Shown: positions 1-10,329, counted from the first letter of the stretch. The stretch: DNA of 45,647 nt from an uncultured Clostridia bacterium (GCA_947588905.1 CANQBB010000007.1:1-45647); one strand, 5' to 3'. Notes: generated by a model from the letters alone, not told the origin. Numbers and translations: made by a program.

Positions 1-1370
1 TGTCGTATACATGATGTTTGTGTTGATCTATTGTATATTCCATATGCTTTTTCTTGTGTAGTTGTTACATTTATTGTTACACCATTTATTGTTGATGTTC
101 CTGTTGAAGCACTAGTATTATCTATACCATAAGCATTACTTGTTGTTGTATTCGAAGTTATATTTCCTCCCGTTACATTTACTGCACCAACAGAATATAT
201 TCCCCAACTTATACCTGTTCCTGTTGCTGTTACTTTTATATTTGCATTTTTTACTGTTAATAACTTATTTGAACTATTACTTATTCCCCTTAGAGTAACA
301 CTTGCACTACTTGAATTATCTTTTACATCTATTGTAGTTCCATCTACTATTGTCGTTCCTGTTACTACACTTTCCATAAATATTCCATATCCATATTCTG
401 CTCCTGCTGTTGCTGTTATTGTTCCTCCTGTTATTTGTCGTATACATGATTCTTGTGTTGATCCATTATATATTCCATATGTCTTTCCCTGTGTAGATGT
501 TAAATTAATTGTTATATTATTTATTGTCGATGTTCCTGTTGAAGCACTACTATTATCTATACCTAGCGCACTATTTGTTACAGTATTTACTGTTATACTT
601 CCTTTCATTACATTTACTGCCCCAACAGAATATATTCCTACACCTTTTCCTGTTCCTATTGCTGTTACTTTTATATTTGCATTGTTTACTGTTAGTGATT
701 GGTTTGATTCATTACGTATTCCATTTAAAGTAGTACTTACACTACTTGAAATATCTTTTACATCTATTGTAGTTCCATCTACTGTTGTTGTTCCTGTTAT
801 TGTAGCTGGTATATATATTCCAAATCCCCAACTTTTTCCTGATGTTGATGTTATTTTTCCTCCTGTTATTTGTCGTATACATGATGTTTGTGTTGATCTA
901 TTGTATATTCCATATGCTTTTTCTTGTGTAGTTGTTACATTTATTGTAGTTCCATCTACTGTTGTTGTTCCTGTTGAAGTCTCAGCATTATCTATACCTA
1001 GTGCACTACCTGTTACAGTATTTACTGTTATATTTCCTATACCAATAGAATATATTCCTACGCCTTTTCCTGCTCCTGTTGCTGTTACTTTTATATTTAC
1101 ATTTTTTACTGTCAATACCTTATTTGAATTATTACTTATTCCTCTTAGAGTAACATTTGCACTACTTGAACTATCTTTTACATTTATTGTAGTTCCATCT
1201 ACTGTTGTTGTTCCTGTTGCTACACTATCTATATGTATCCCATATCCATATTCTGCTCCTGCTACTACTGTTATTGTTCCTTCTGTTATCTTTTGTATAT
1301 ATGATGCTTGTGTCGAGTCATTATATATTGCATATGCTCTTTTTTGCATAGATGTTACATTTATTGTTAC
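1..1370. repeat. Intragenic tandem repeats of about 435 bp (145 codons)
   Basis: TGTCGTATACATGAT... recurs at 1, 436 and 871, diverged copy near 1292; 1-77 identical to 871-947. Confidence 0.85.
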
Positions 1371-2723
1371 ATTACTAATTGTTGCTGTTTCTGTTGAGTT
1401 ACTTCTACTATGTATTCCATAAGCAGTTCCGTTAGCACTATTTACTGTTATTATTGTTCCAGTTATTGTTCCAATACTTGCTTCATGATCTGTTATTTCC
1501 GTTCCAGTTAAACGGAAACCCTGATGAATTCCAGCTGCTGATCCATTTTTATTTTCTACTGTTATACTTCCATTTGTAATATTTAATTTTCCAGATCCTG
1601 CTATTCCAATCATCATATTGTCTTCACTATTTCCAGTACACTTTATATCAACATTTTTTAACGTTATCGTGCTATTTGAAAAACTTATTATACCTTTTCC
1701 GTCACCATTTGCACTTGTTATTTCTATATCAATATCACTTACTTCTAATTCTGTATCTGTAGTACCTATTTCAATACCTCTAACATCAAAACCAGTGGTT
1801 GTAGCTGTATTTATTATTTTTCCAGTTTTTGTACTGTCTGTTATTATATATGTTCCACCATATAAACCAAATATTCCTTGAATATTATCCGTTGTTGAAG
1901 AATAATTTTCTCCTTTAATTTGTTTTCCATTTAAATCTAATTTTATTTTTTTATTAAAAAATCCTACAGGAGCAGTTACTGTTTCATTACCATTTAATTT
2001 TATTTCAGAATATGTTCCTGCCTTCAATTGTGCTGGGTCTGATGCTGCACTAACTGCTAATTGTAAAGTTGTATATGTTCTTGTTGTTGAAGTTCCACTT
2101 GTATTTGTTTCTGTCAATGTTATATTGACATCATTTGATAATAAACTAATTCCTGGTTCTGGTGCAGAATATAAACTAACATTTCCATTTTCTTTATACC
2201 ATACATAAGAATTTTTTATTTCACTACTTTGTTCTAATAAATTATGTCTTTCTTCTGAAGTATATTTTTTCCAATTACTATTCATTGAACTTGGTTTATT
2301 TGTATCTGATGTTACTATGTATTCTCTTTCATTTAGAACCTTTTCAAAATCATTGTTTTGATTATTATTTGCAGTTACTACCGCTACATTATTTGTATTT
2401 TCAATAACTTGATTATTATCCCCTATTTCATTGTTTGGTGTCATATCATCTAGAATAGAGCTATCTTCAATTGCCTCTTCATTATTTTCTTTTTCTGAGT
2501 CAATCTTCCCTTCACTTTCTTTATCATCAATCTCGGGTAATGTCTCTGTTATATTAGGTTCGTATTCATTTATTTCTCCTGAAGCTATTATATCTCCAGA
2601 GCTTATATGTTGTTGAGTTATATTATTTTGCTTATGCACAAAAACACTTACTGCACATATCGCAATGGCTATAAGCAATATTACAATTCCTAAAATTAAA
2701 TATTTTTTTCTGTCTAGCTTCAT
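1..2723 (-). CDS. Large repetitive surface protein (beta-helix type), C-terminus off the left edge
   Basis: Minus-strand frame open from ATG at 2723 (MKLDRKKYLILGIVILLIAIAICAVSVFVHKQNNITQQHISSGDIIASGEI...) to window start; N-terminal TM; repeated ...TTQEKAYGIYNRSTQTSCIRQITGG..., GIYSVGAVNV..., TVDGTTIDVKD motifs; N-terminus resembles the 29059 gene. Confidence 0.85.
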   Translation of the reverse strand, partial: MKLDRKKYLILGIVILLIAIAICAVSVFVHKQNNITQQHISSGDIIASGEINEYEPNITETLPEIDDKESEGKIDSEKENNEEAIEDSSILDDMTPNNEIGDNNQVIENTNNVAVVTANNNQNNDFEKVLNEREYIVTSDTNKPSSMNSNWKKYTSEERHNLLEQSSEIKNSYVWYKENGNVSLYSAPEPGISLLSNDVNITLTETNTSGTSTTRTYTTLQLAVSAASDPAQLKAGTYSEIKLNGNETVTAPVGFFNKKIKLDLNGKQIKGENYSSTTDNIQGIFGLYGGTYIITDSTKTGKIINTATTTGFDVRGIEIGTTDTELEVSDIDIEITSANGDGKGIISFSNSTITLKNVDIKCTGNSEDNMMIGIAGSGKLNITNGSITVENKNGSAAGIHQGFRLTGTEITDHEASIGTITGTIITVNSANGTAYGIHSRSNSTETATISNVTINVTSMQKRAYAIYNDSTQASYIQKITEGTITVVAGAEYGYGIHIDSVATGTTTVDGTTINVKDSSSSANVTLRGISNNSNKVLTVKNVNIKVTATGAGKGVGIYSIGIGNITVNTVTGSALGIDNAETSTGTTTVDGTTINVTTTQEKAYGIYNRSTQTSCIRQITGGKITSTSGKSWGFGIYIPATITGTTTVDGTTIDVKDISSSVSTTLNGIRNESNQSLTVNNANIKVTAIGTGKGVGIYSVGAVNVMKGSITVNTVTNSALGIDNSSASTGTSTINNITINLTSTQGKTYGIYNGSTQESCIRQITGGTITATAGAEYGYGIFMESVVTGTTIVDGTTIDVKDNSSSASVTLRGISNSSNKLLTVKNANIKVTATGTGISWGIYSVGAVNVTGGNITSNTTTSNAYGIDNTSASTGTSTINGVTINVTTTQEKAYGIYNRSTQTSCIR

Positions 2724-2817
2724 GATAATACCCCTTTCATCTTTCGTAAAAGAATACACTTCTAAAATTTTTGATTTTCTAACGACTATTTCTTACTCTT
2801 ACAAAATCTTTAGTTTG

Positions 2818-2846
2818 ATTATAAACTCTTTGAAAAGGTATGTAAA
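2818..2846 (-). promoter_or_regulatory. SigA-like promoter of the left surface-protein gene
   Basis: Minus strand TTTACA - 17 nt - TATAAT. Confidence 0.55.
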
Positions 2847-2874
2847 CACGTGCACACGCGCGTATATATATATA
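2846..2874. other. 29-bp alternating purine/pyrimidine tract (ACACGTGCACACGCGCGTATATATATATA)
   Basis: Perfect alternation read directly; adjoins the -35 element. Confidence 0.8.
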
Positions 2875-3094
2875 AGAAATCATTTTGTAAAATTTTTTAA
2901 TTTTTTCTACTTACGGAAATAGGTTGCTGTTTTTTTAACTACACATATTTTTATTCTACTATTAAATTTAAGTTAATATTTTATTACAAAATATTTACAA
3001 CAATTGTTAAAATTTCTTCTTTTCCGCACGTCCGTAAATATATTTATATATTTTTCTTTTAGTGTTTTTAAAAATATTACTAAATTTAAACAAC

Positions 3095-3126
3095 AAAAAG
3101 GAACTTCAACTTCGAAGTTCCTTTTT
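3095..3126. terminator. Intrinsic terminator
   Basis: AAAAAGGAACTTC-aacttc-GAAGTTCCTTTTT hairpin beyond the stop of the 3160 CDS. Confidence 0.8.
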
Positions 3127-3159
3127 ATATTTTATTTTATTCTATTATATATTTTACTT

Positions 3160-3741
3160 TTAGTCTCCACTTACCTCATTGTTAATATCTGTATTTTCTC
3201 CAGACACTACTTCGTTATTTTCTTGAATTTCTTTTCCAAGTTCTCTTACAGTAATTTCATCTGCATTTACAATATTGTCTAATACTACCATTGCCCATTG
3301 AGTATCTGAGTTTGCAGGTAAAACTTCTGGTGTTAACATTGCAAGTTCATCAATTATTTCATCACCAAAATTATCAAGGAATCCAAATACAATTGTTTTT
3401 TGTGCTATATCATTTTCTGTAGCATTTTTAATATTCATACTTAATGTAGTTGATTCATCATCTTTTGTTTCTAAAACAAAGTTTGAGAATATCAATCCAT
3501 CAATTTCAAATTCTGCATTTACTATTGCACTACTATTATTTTCTTTTCTTCCATCCTCATAAGTAATATAGTTTTTAACCGTATTATCTCCTGTAAGAGG
3601 GTCGCTCCTACCAATAAAATTAAATATTCCATCCCTTGTTATGCTAAGTCCAATTATGCTACCCAACACAAGTATTAAAAATACAATTAGCGCTAATCCT
3701 AATGCCCAACCTGCTCTTCTCTCACTGTTTTCGTCTTTCAT
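3160..3741 (-). CDS. Membrane-anchored extracytoplasmic protein, unknown function
   Basis: 193 aa, N-terminal TM, C-terminal ...VVSGENTDINNEVSGD. Confidence 0.7.
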   Translation of the reverse strand: MKDENSERRAGWALGLALIVFLILVLGSIIGLSITRDGIFNFIGRSDPLTGDNTVKNYITYEDGRKENNSSAIVNAEFEIDGLIFSNFVLETKDDESTTLSMNIKNATENDIAQKTIVFGFLDNFGDEIIDELAMLTPEVLPANSDTQWAMVVLDNIVNADEITVRELGKEIQENNEVVSGENTDINNEVSGD

Positions 3742-3795
3742 AAAATAATTCCTCCTCTTTTGTTTTTTATTATTTAATACATTTATATCTATAAT

Positions 3796-5275
3796 TTATT
3801 CTGGAATAAAAATATATTCTGGTGGAATTGAATCATAGTAAACATATTCTTCATCCGTTGTTTTATATACATTTTCTCCTGTAACACCCCATGCTGATCT
3901 AATATTTTCAATAGAAATATCTATTAGTCCTTCTTGGAATTTATAATCGTCCACTTTTATATCTACTGTATATTTCTGTATACTTACCGGTGTTATGCTA
4001 TCGCTATTTACAACTTTACCTTGCAGTTTTATTGTTGGTTTATCTGACAATATTACTGATGTTTCAATTGTTATCCTTATTGTTTCTCCTGCCTTTGCCC
4101 AATATTTTTCTTCGACTCCTTCTGTTATATTTTCCATTGTTACTGTTGTTAATACTGGTGCATTCGCCGTATTAGCTGTTTCTCCACACTTATCACATAT
4201 TCCGTATGGTTCTTCAACATCTAAATGTTCTTCATCATACAAATCGCCTTGACATGTAGCACAATACAATATATGTTTTTTATCATCATAACCTTTATAT
4301 TTTATCACATCATGTGGCATTTCTTGTTCTTTCAAACAGTTTTTACAATATCTTGCGTGTCCATTAGCATTTATAGACCTAAAGCTAAGTTCACAATCTT
4401 CTTCTTTAGTCCAATTACAATTTGCATCTTTACATGTAACTGTATGTCTCCAAACAATTGAACCATCTGCATTATCTGGTTTCATTCCATATTGTTTTTG
4501 GTGTGCTTGAAAATTTCCTTTTGAATGACATTCATCATATCTTACACATTTATTAAAATGTCCTGTATCATCCCAACTCCAAGTAGAAGTATATTCATGT
4601 CCTAATGCTTTTTCCTGTATGTATCCACATCTAATACATTTAGAATCTTCTGTACATGTTGCATGCTCTCTATCAAAGCTATGTCCTAATGCTGCTGATA
4701 TAATTTTTCCACACTTAGTACAAACAGCTGGTTCTGTACATGAAGCAACCGTTACCGTTCCATCATGGGTACAGCCTGCTTCTTCTTTAGCTACATCATC
4801 AAATGTTTGCTTATATGTCACATCTGTATAAGATAATAATTCAACATTTCCTGTAAAGTAATCTACAACTCCAACATATTTATTTTTTGTATTGATTGGA
4901 TTATTTAAATCATTTATTAAATATTGCTCTGCATTTGATACACCAAGTTCATTTGCCTTTTTGGCATCCAATGCATACCAAAGACCTGGTGCATATACGT
5001 TACTTTTATTTGAGAATCCCGAAAAAACTTTATTAAAGTCATCATTTGTAAGATAATATCCTATGTAAAATAATTGGTCTCCGAACTCCTACATATTTAT
5101 CATTTTGTCTTCTTGAAACAGCTTTTGATATTACATCTATTAACACGCTTTTTTCTTGTTCACGAGATTCTGATATATATCTGGTTCCAATTCTATATGC
5201 AATACCCAAAAAAAGTATCATACATATTATGGTTATAACTAATGCAATCATTGAAATACCTTTATTTCTATTCAT
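3796..5275 (-). CDS. Pilin-like N-terminus + CxxC zinc-ribbon-like repeat protein, joined by +1 shift at CGG 5081-5083
   Basis: ATG 5275 with GGAGG RBS; MNRNKGISMIALVITIICMILFLG...RRQNDKYVGV; skipping one nt at CGG gives ...YVGVGDQLFYIGYYLTNDDFNKVFSGFSNKSNVYAPGLWYALDAKKANELG... continuous with ORF 3796..4971; total 1480 nt = 493 codons + 1. Confidence 0.75.
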
Positions 5276-5395
5276 TAGTTGCTCCTCCCTCGTACAAATA
5301 ATACTATACCTAAATATAATTTTACTACAAGTTAATTTTACTGTCAAAACAAATTATTACCAAATTAGACATTTTCCAACTAAATAATATATATC

Positions 5396-6157
5396 TTAAA
5401 CTATATTATAAAATTTCTTTGTGTTTTTTATGGTTAATTCACTTAATTTATCTAAAGAAATCTCTCGTATTTCTGCAACTCTTTTAGCAGTATCTATAAC
5501 ATTTTTAGGTTCGTTTCTTTTTCCTCTATTTGGTTCTGGTGTTAAATATGGAGAGTCTGTTTCAATTAAAAGTTTATCTTCTGGAATAAATTTTGCAACT
5601 TCAACTATATTTTTTGCATTTTTAAATGTTACTGTTCCTGATATTGATATATATCCGTTTAACTTTATTATTTCTTTTGCGATTTCTAAACTAGATGAAA
5701 AACAATGCATAACAAAATTATTTCTTATTTTATTCTTTTTTAAAATTTCTAACATATCCATATCAGCATCTCTACTATGAATTACAACAGGAAGATTTAA
5801 TTCATTTGCAATTTTTATTTGTTCTATAAAATATTTCTTTTGATTTTCTTTATTTGTTGTTTCATAATGATAGTCTAATCCAATTTCTCCAATTGCAACT
5901 ACTTTTTTATTTTTAGCAAGCTCTTTTATAAAACTTAAATCAGCTGTGCCATTACATTCATCTGGATGCATTCCAATAGTAGCAAATATCCAATCATATT
6001 TGTTTGCCATTTCTATAGCTTTTTCAGATGTTTCTTTACTATATCCAATATTTATTACATTTATAATTTCATTTTCTATACATCTTTTAATTACTTCATC
6101 AATATCTTCATTATACATTTCATCCATTAAATGTGCATGTGAATCAATTAACTTCAT
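5396..6157 (-). CDS. tatD: TatD family metal-dependent hydrolase
   Basis: MKLIDSHAHLMDEMY..., IGEIGLDYHY, LLIETDSPYLTPEPNRGKRNEP. Confidence 0.92.
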   Translation of the reverse strand: MKLIDSHAHLMDEMYNEDIDEVIKRCIENEIINVINIGYSKETSEKAIEMANKYDWIFATIGMHPDECNGTADLSFIKELAKNKKVVAIGEIGLDYHYETTNKENQKKYFIEQIKIANELNLPVVIHSRDADMDMLEILKKNKIRNNFVMHCFSSSLEIAKEIIKLNGYISISGTVTFKNAKNIVEVAKFIPEDKLLIETDSPYLTPEPNRGKRNEPKNVIDTAKRVAEIREISLDKLSELTIKNTKKFYNIV

Positions 6158-6273
6158 ATCAATTTCCTTTCATACTATATTCTTTATAAAGTATATATTT
6201 TAAAACCTAAATAAACAATAATTTTTGCATAATTTGTTGTAATTTATTAAAAAATATTTATGGAGGTAATCTG

Positions 6274-7221
6274 ATGTTTTTAGAAATAGCTTTTTTGATT
6301 TTAGGTTTTTTTATGCTTATAAAAGGTGCAGATTTATTAGTAAAAGGAGCAAGTAATATTGCAATAAAATTTAATATATCTGAAGTTATAATAGGCTTAA
6401 CAATTGTTTCTATTGGAACTTCTTTGCCAGAACTTTTTATTTCTATCTCATCTGCTATTTCAAATTTTCCAGATTTAATTTTAGGCAATGTCATTGGTAG
6501 TAATATCTGTAACCTTCTTTTAATATTGGGTTTAACAAGTATGTTTAAGCCTTTAGATATGGACATACATGAAACAGAAAATTATATTACTTTCTCTATT
6601 TTAGTAACAGTGCTTCTTTTTGCATTAGGAAATTATAACGGACAAATTTCTATTGCTGAAGGTATAATATTATTTACTTGCTTTATACTATTTTTTATAT
6701 ATACAATTATCTCTGGTCTTAAAAATGCATCATTTAAAAGTACACCTGTGCAAAATGATTCGTTACCTAATCATTTATCCTTTTCAATATTTTTTATTAT
6801 AATTGGTATTGTTTTATTAAAATATGGTGGAGATTTCGTTTCTAATAATGCAGTTTTAATTGCAAGTCGTTTTAATGTTAGCCAAGATGTAATAGGATTA
6901 ACTATCGTTGCTATTGGTACAAGTTTACCAGAGCTTATAACTTCTGTGGTTGCTGGTATAAAAGGAAATAGTCAAATTGCTATAGGAAACATTATAGGTT
7001 CAAATATATTAAACATTTGTTTAATATTAGGAATATCATCATTCATTAGTCCAATATATTTTTCTGTAGAATTTAACCCCACACTAATATTACTAATCAT
7101 ATCTACTCTTGTTTTATGGGTTTTTAAAGATATAGGACAAAAAAATATGGTTACCAGAATCAAAGGAACTTCTTTTCTAGTAACCTATATTTTAAATACA
7201 ATTTATATGATAAAACGATAG
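6274..7221 (+). CDS. Calcium/sodium antiporter (CaCA family, YrbG-like)
   Basis: Duplicated motifs VIIGLTIVSIGTSLPELFISI and VIGLTIVAIGTSLPELITSV, GNVIGSNI/GNIIGSNI. Confidence 0.9.
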   Translation: MFLEIAFLILGFFMLIKGADLLVKGASNIAIKFNISEVIIGLTIVSIGTSLPELFISISSAISNFPDLILGNVIGSNICNLLLILGLTSMFKPLDMDIHETENYITFSILVTVLLFALGNYNGQISIAEGIILFTCFILFFIYTIISGLKNASFKSTPVQNDSLPNHLSFSIFFIIIGIVLLKYGGDFVSNNAVLIASRFNVSQDVIGLTIVAIGTSLPELITSVVAGIKGNSQIAIGNIIGSNILNICLILGISSFISPIYFSVEFNPTLILLIISTLVLWVFKDIGQKNMVTRIKGTSFLVTYILNTIYMIKR

Positions 7222-7225
7222 TTTA

Positions 7226-7486
7226 TTATTCATAATGATTTTTACATTGTATAACTTCTATTTGATTGTTTGTAATTTTGTATACCAATCTATTAACATC
7301 ATCAATTCTTCTACTCCAATATCCACTTATATTTTCTTTTAGAGGTTCTGGTTTTCCAATACCTTCAAAAAAATTTCTGTCTATATCTTTTAATAATTGG
7401 TTTATTCTTTTTAATATTTTTTTATCATGTGTTTGCCAATAGCAATAATCTTCCCATGCTTTTGTGGTAAACGTTATTTTATTCAT
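7226..7486 (-). CDS. yoeB: YoeB/Txe family toxin
   Basis: MNKITFTTKAWEDYCYWQTHDKKILKRINQLLKDI...GIGKPEPLKENISGYWSRRIDDVNRLVYKI. Confidence 0.88.
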   Translation of the reverse strand: MNKITFTTKAWEDYCYWQTHDKKILKRINQLLKDIDRNFFEGIGKPEPLKENISGYWSRRIDDVNRLVYKITNNQIEVIQCKNHYE

Positions 7487-7755
7487 TCATTCTCCATTTC
7501 TTCCAGTTCTTTCATTGTTTTTGTAACAGTTTTTCCTGCTTTTAATTCTTTAATTGATTTGTTTAATGCTTTCATATTACTTTCAGAATAAAACGGATCT
7601 ATTGAAACCTCAAAAGGTATTCTTTTTTCTCTGCTCACTTTTCTCGCAAAAATATTGAAAGCAGCACTCATTGTGATACCTAATTCTTTGCATATTTCTT
7701 CCATACTTTTCTTTACATCTTCATCTATTCGAACATTTATCAAAGTTTGTGCCAT
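7483..7755 (-). CDS. RelB/DinJ family antitoxin
   Basis: MAQTLINVRIDEDVKKSMEEICKELGITMSAAFNIFARKVSREKRIPFEV; RBS before ATG 7755; overlaps the toxin start by 4 bp. Confidence 0.88.
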   Translation of the reverse strand: MAQTLINVRIDEDVKKSMEEICKELGITMSAAFNIFARKVSREKRIPFEVSIDPFYSESNMKALNKSIKELKAGKTVTKTMKELEEMENE

Positions 7756-7859
7756 AAATCTCACCTCTTTCTATACACTATTATATCATCTTATAAATAC
7801 AATGTCAATACAATGTCTTTATGATATAATATGCATTTTTCTGGTGAATTATGCACAAT

Positions 7860-9854
7860 TTAATGTATATTTTCTCCTTCTGGAACGGCATCATCAACTA
7901 CCAAAGCTTTTACAATGTCGCCATCTCCAGCTGCCAAAATCATACCTTGTGATTCAATTTCTTTTAGTTTTGCTGGTTTTAAATTTGCAACTATAACTAA
8001 TTTTTTATTTACTAGTTCTTCTGGTTTATAATATTTTTTAAGTCCAGCAACTATTTGTCTTTCTTCGTTTCCAAGACTTACTTTTAATTTTAATAACTTA
8101 TCACTGCCCTCTACTTCTTCTGCTTCTAATACTTTTGCAACTTTTAAATTTATCCTATCTAATTCTTCAATAGAAATTTCTTCATATACTTTTTCTTGTT
8201 GCTTATCTGCTTTTAATTTTTTCTTTTCCTCTTCTTTTCTTAATTTGTTTTTCTCTTCAATTTCTTTTGCAATTTGTTTTTCATCAAATCTTGTAAATAA
8301 TACTTGTACATTGCTTAAATCAATTCCAGCTTTAGCTTCTACGAAATGCCATACTGCTTTTTCTTCTCCAAATATTTTTCTAATTTCTTCTGAAGATTTT
8401 GGCATAAATGGTTCCATTATATTTGCAATATTTATAATTAAAGTAGCACATGTATATATAGTATCATTAAAACTATCAATATCTTCTTTAAATTGTACCC
8501 AAGGTTTTCTATCATCATAATATTTATTTGCCTCTTCAATCAATCTTATTGCTTTTGTTGAAGCTTCTTTAAATTCAAGTTTTTCAATAGCCTCTCCAAT
8601 TTCTACATATGCATTTTCAATTAGTTTTTTAATTTCTTCGTCTAATTTTCCTTCTGGTAATTTATCTATTCCTTTGAATTTCAAGGTTCTATTTACAAAA
8701 TTACCATATTTATTTGTTATCTCATTATTATGAGTTGTAACATAGTCTAAAATACTAAAGTTTGTATCTTTCTTTTCTGGTCCATTATTTATTAAATGAA
8801 ATCTTGTTGTATCTGAATTATATTTTTCTGTCATTTCTAATGCAGATATTGCATTACCTTTACTCTTAGAAGCTTTTTCATCATTAAAGTTTAAATATTC
8901 AGATGATACTATCATATCTGGAATTTTATATCCATCTTGTAAAGCCAATAATAATCCTGGAAGAATTATGCTATGGAATGTTATATTATCTTTTCCATGC
9001 ACCATGTATATTTTATCTGCTCTTTTCCAATAATCGTCAAAATTTAATCTTCTATCTTCACATACTTTCATAGTTGCTGTTACATATCCAAGCACAGCTT
9101 CTATCCACACATATAATTTTTTATCTTCATACCCCTCGACAGGTACATCAATTCCCCAAGATAAATCTCTTGTAATAGCCCTATCTCTCAAACCTTCTCT
9201 TAAATATTTTTCTGTTTCGTTTTGAGCATTTGGTCTCCATTTAGATTTATTTAAATTAACATGTTCTTGTATTTGTGGTTGTAATTTTGAAAGAGCTATA
9301 TATAAATTTTTATTATTTCTTTGAACTACTTTAGAACCACATTCTCTACAAGTACTATTTAACAAATCTTTTTCTGTTGGAACATATCCACAATCGCAAG
9401 AATCACATTTAGTGAGCTTTCCACAATTTGGACAAACTATTTCAAGTTCTCTATCTGCCATAAATTTACCACACTTTTCACAATATGCTTGTGGTTCAAT
9501 TTTTTCATATATATATCCATTATCATAAATCTTTTTGATTATTTCTTTAACTTTTTCATGATGATATGGTGTTTCTGTTTTTGTATATAAATCATAAGAA
9601 AAATTTAATTCTTTAAATGTTTTAACAAAACTTTCATGATACTTTTCACTAATTTTATCAGGTGTTGTTCCTTCAATTTTGGCTCTTTCTGTTATAGGTG
9701 TTCCATGACAATCAGAACCTGAAACATATATAACATCATCACCTTTTGCTCTATGATATCTTGCAAGTAAATCTCCTCCAACTAAACCTGCAATATGTCC
9801 TAGATGCAAATTATAATTTGCATAAGGCCATGCTCCCCCAATTACTATTCTCAT
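7860..9854 (-). CDS. metG: Methionyl-tRNA synthetase with C-terminal tRNA-binding domain
   Basis: GGAWPYANYNLHLGHIAG, SGSDCHGTPI, four-Cys zinc knuckles, KASKSKGN, C-terminal LKVAKVLEAEEVEGSDKLLKLKVSLG. Confidence 0.96.
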   Translation of the reverse strand: MRIVIGGAWPYANYNLHLGHIAGLVGGDLLARYHRAKGDDVIYVSGSDCHGTPITERAKIEGTTPDKISEKYHESFVKTFKELNFSYDLYTKTETPYHHEKVKEIIKKIYDNGYIYEKIEPQAYCEKCGKFMADRELEIVCPNCGKLTKCDSCDCGYVPTEKDLLNSTCRECGSKVVQRNNKNLYIALSKLQPQIQEHVNLNKSKWRPNAQNETEKYLREGLRDRAITRDLSWGIDVPVEGYEDKKLYVWIEAVLGYVTATMKVCEDRRLNFDDYWKRADKIYMVHGKDNITFHSIILPGLLLALQDGYKIPDMIVSSEYLNFNDEKASKSKGNAISALEMTEKYNSDTTRFHLINNGPEKKDTNFSILDYVTTHNNEITNKYGNFVNRTLKFKGIDKLPEGKLDEEIKKLIENAYVEIGEAIEKLEFKEASTKAIRLIEEANKYYDDRKPWVQFKEDIDSFNDTIYTCATLIINIANIMEPFMPKSSEEIRKIFGEEKAVWHFVEAKAGIDLSNVQVLFTRFDEKQIAKEIEEKNKLRKEEEKKKLKADKQQEKVYEEISIEELDRINLKVAKVLEAEEVEGSDKLLKLKVSLGNEERQIVAGLKKYYKPEELVNKKLVIVANLKPAKLKEIESQGMILAAGDGDIVKALVVDDAVPEGENIH

Positions 9855-9939
9855 TTTATATCATTCCTTCCAAAATAATTTTATAATTCAACTTCCTTTA
9901 ATTAGCTATTTTTAACCTAGTCTCAATCTTTTATAATGT

Positions 9940-10329
9940 TTATTCTATGACAACTGTCGCAATTGCATATTCCTTTTCATGAGACAAACTTACTTCTATA
10001 TTTTTACCATTTATTATTTTTTTTAATTCTCCATGTAAAATAATATATGGTCTTCCATTTTCTTCATTTCTAACTTCTACTTCTGTAAAAACTCCTTCGC
10101 TTTCTTTTGCAGGAGAAATAGCTTTATATACAGCTTCTTTTGCAGCAAATCTAGCCGCATAACTTTCAAACTTGCACATTCGACGTGATTCACAATAATT
10201 TATTTCTTCATCTGTGTATACTCTTTTTATGAACTTTTCTCCTAGTTTTTCAATACTTTCTCTAACTCTTGCCACATTAACTATATCTGTCCCACATCTC
10301 ATTGCTATTCTCCTCCTTTCACTCATCAT
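9940..10329 (-). CDS. acpS: Holo-[acyl-carrier-protein] synthase
   Basis: GTDIVNVARVRE, YAARFAAKEAVYKAI, EVSLSHEKEYAIATVVIE. Confidence 0.93.
   Translation of the reverse strand: MMSERRRIAMRCGTDIVNVARVRESIEKLGEKFIKRVYTDEEINYCESRRMCKFESYAARFAAKEAVYKAISPAKESEGVFTEVEVRNEENGRPYIILHGELKKIINGKNIEVSLSHEKEYAIATVVIE

Noticed and set aside
1-1400. CRISPR array
   Set aside because: Repeats are 435-bp coding repeats, not short direct repeats with unique spacers; no cas genes seen.
509-2922. Plus-strand ORFs rich in L/I/V/S opposite the left adhesin
   Set aside because: Antisense shadows of a low-complexity minus-strand gene; no RBS or recognisable domains.
2724-3060. c-di-GMP (GEMM) riboswitch upstream of the adhesin
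   Set aside because: No recognisable GEMM core sequences found by eye on the minus strand.
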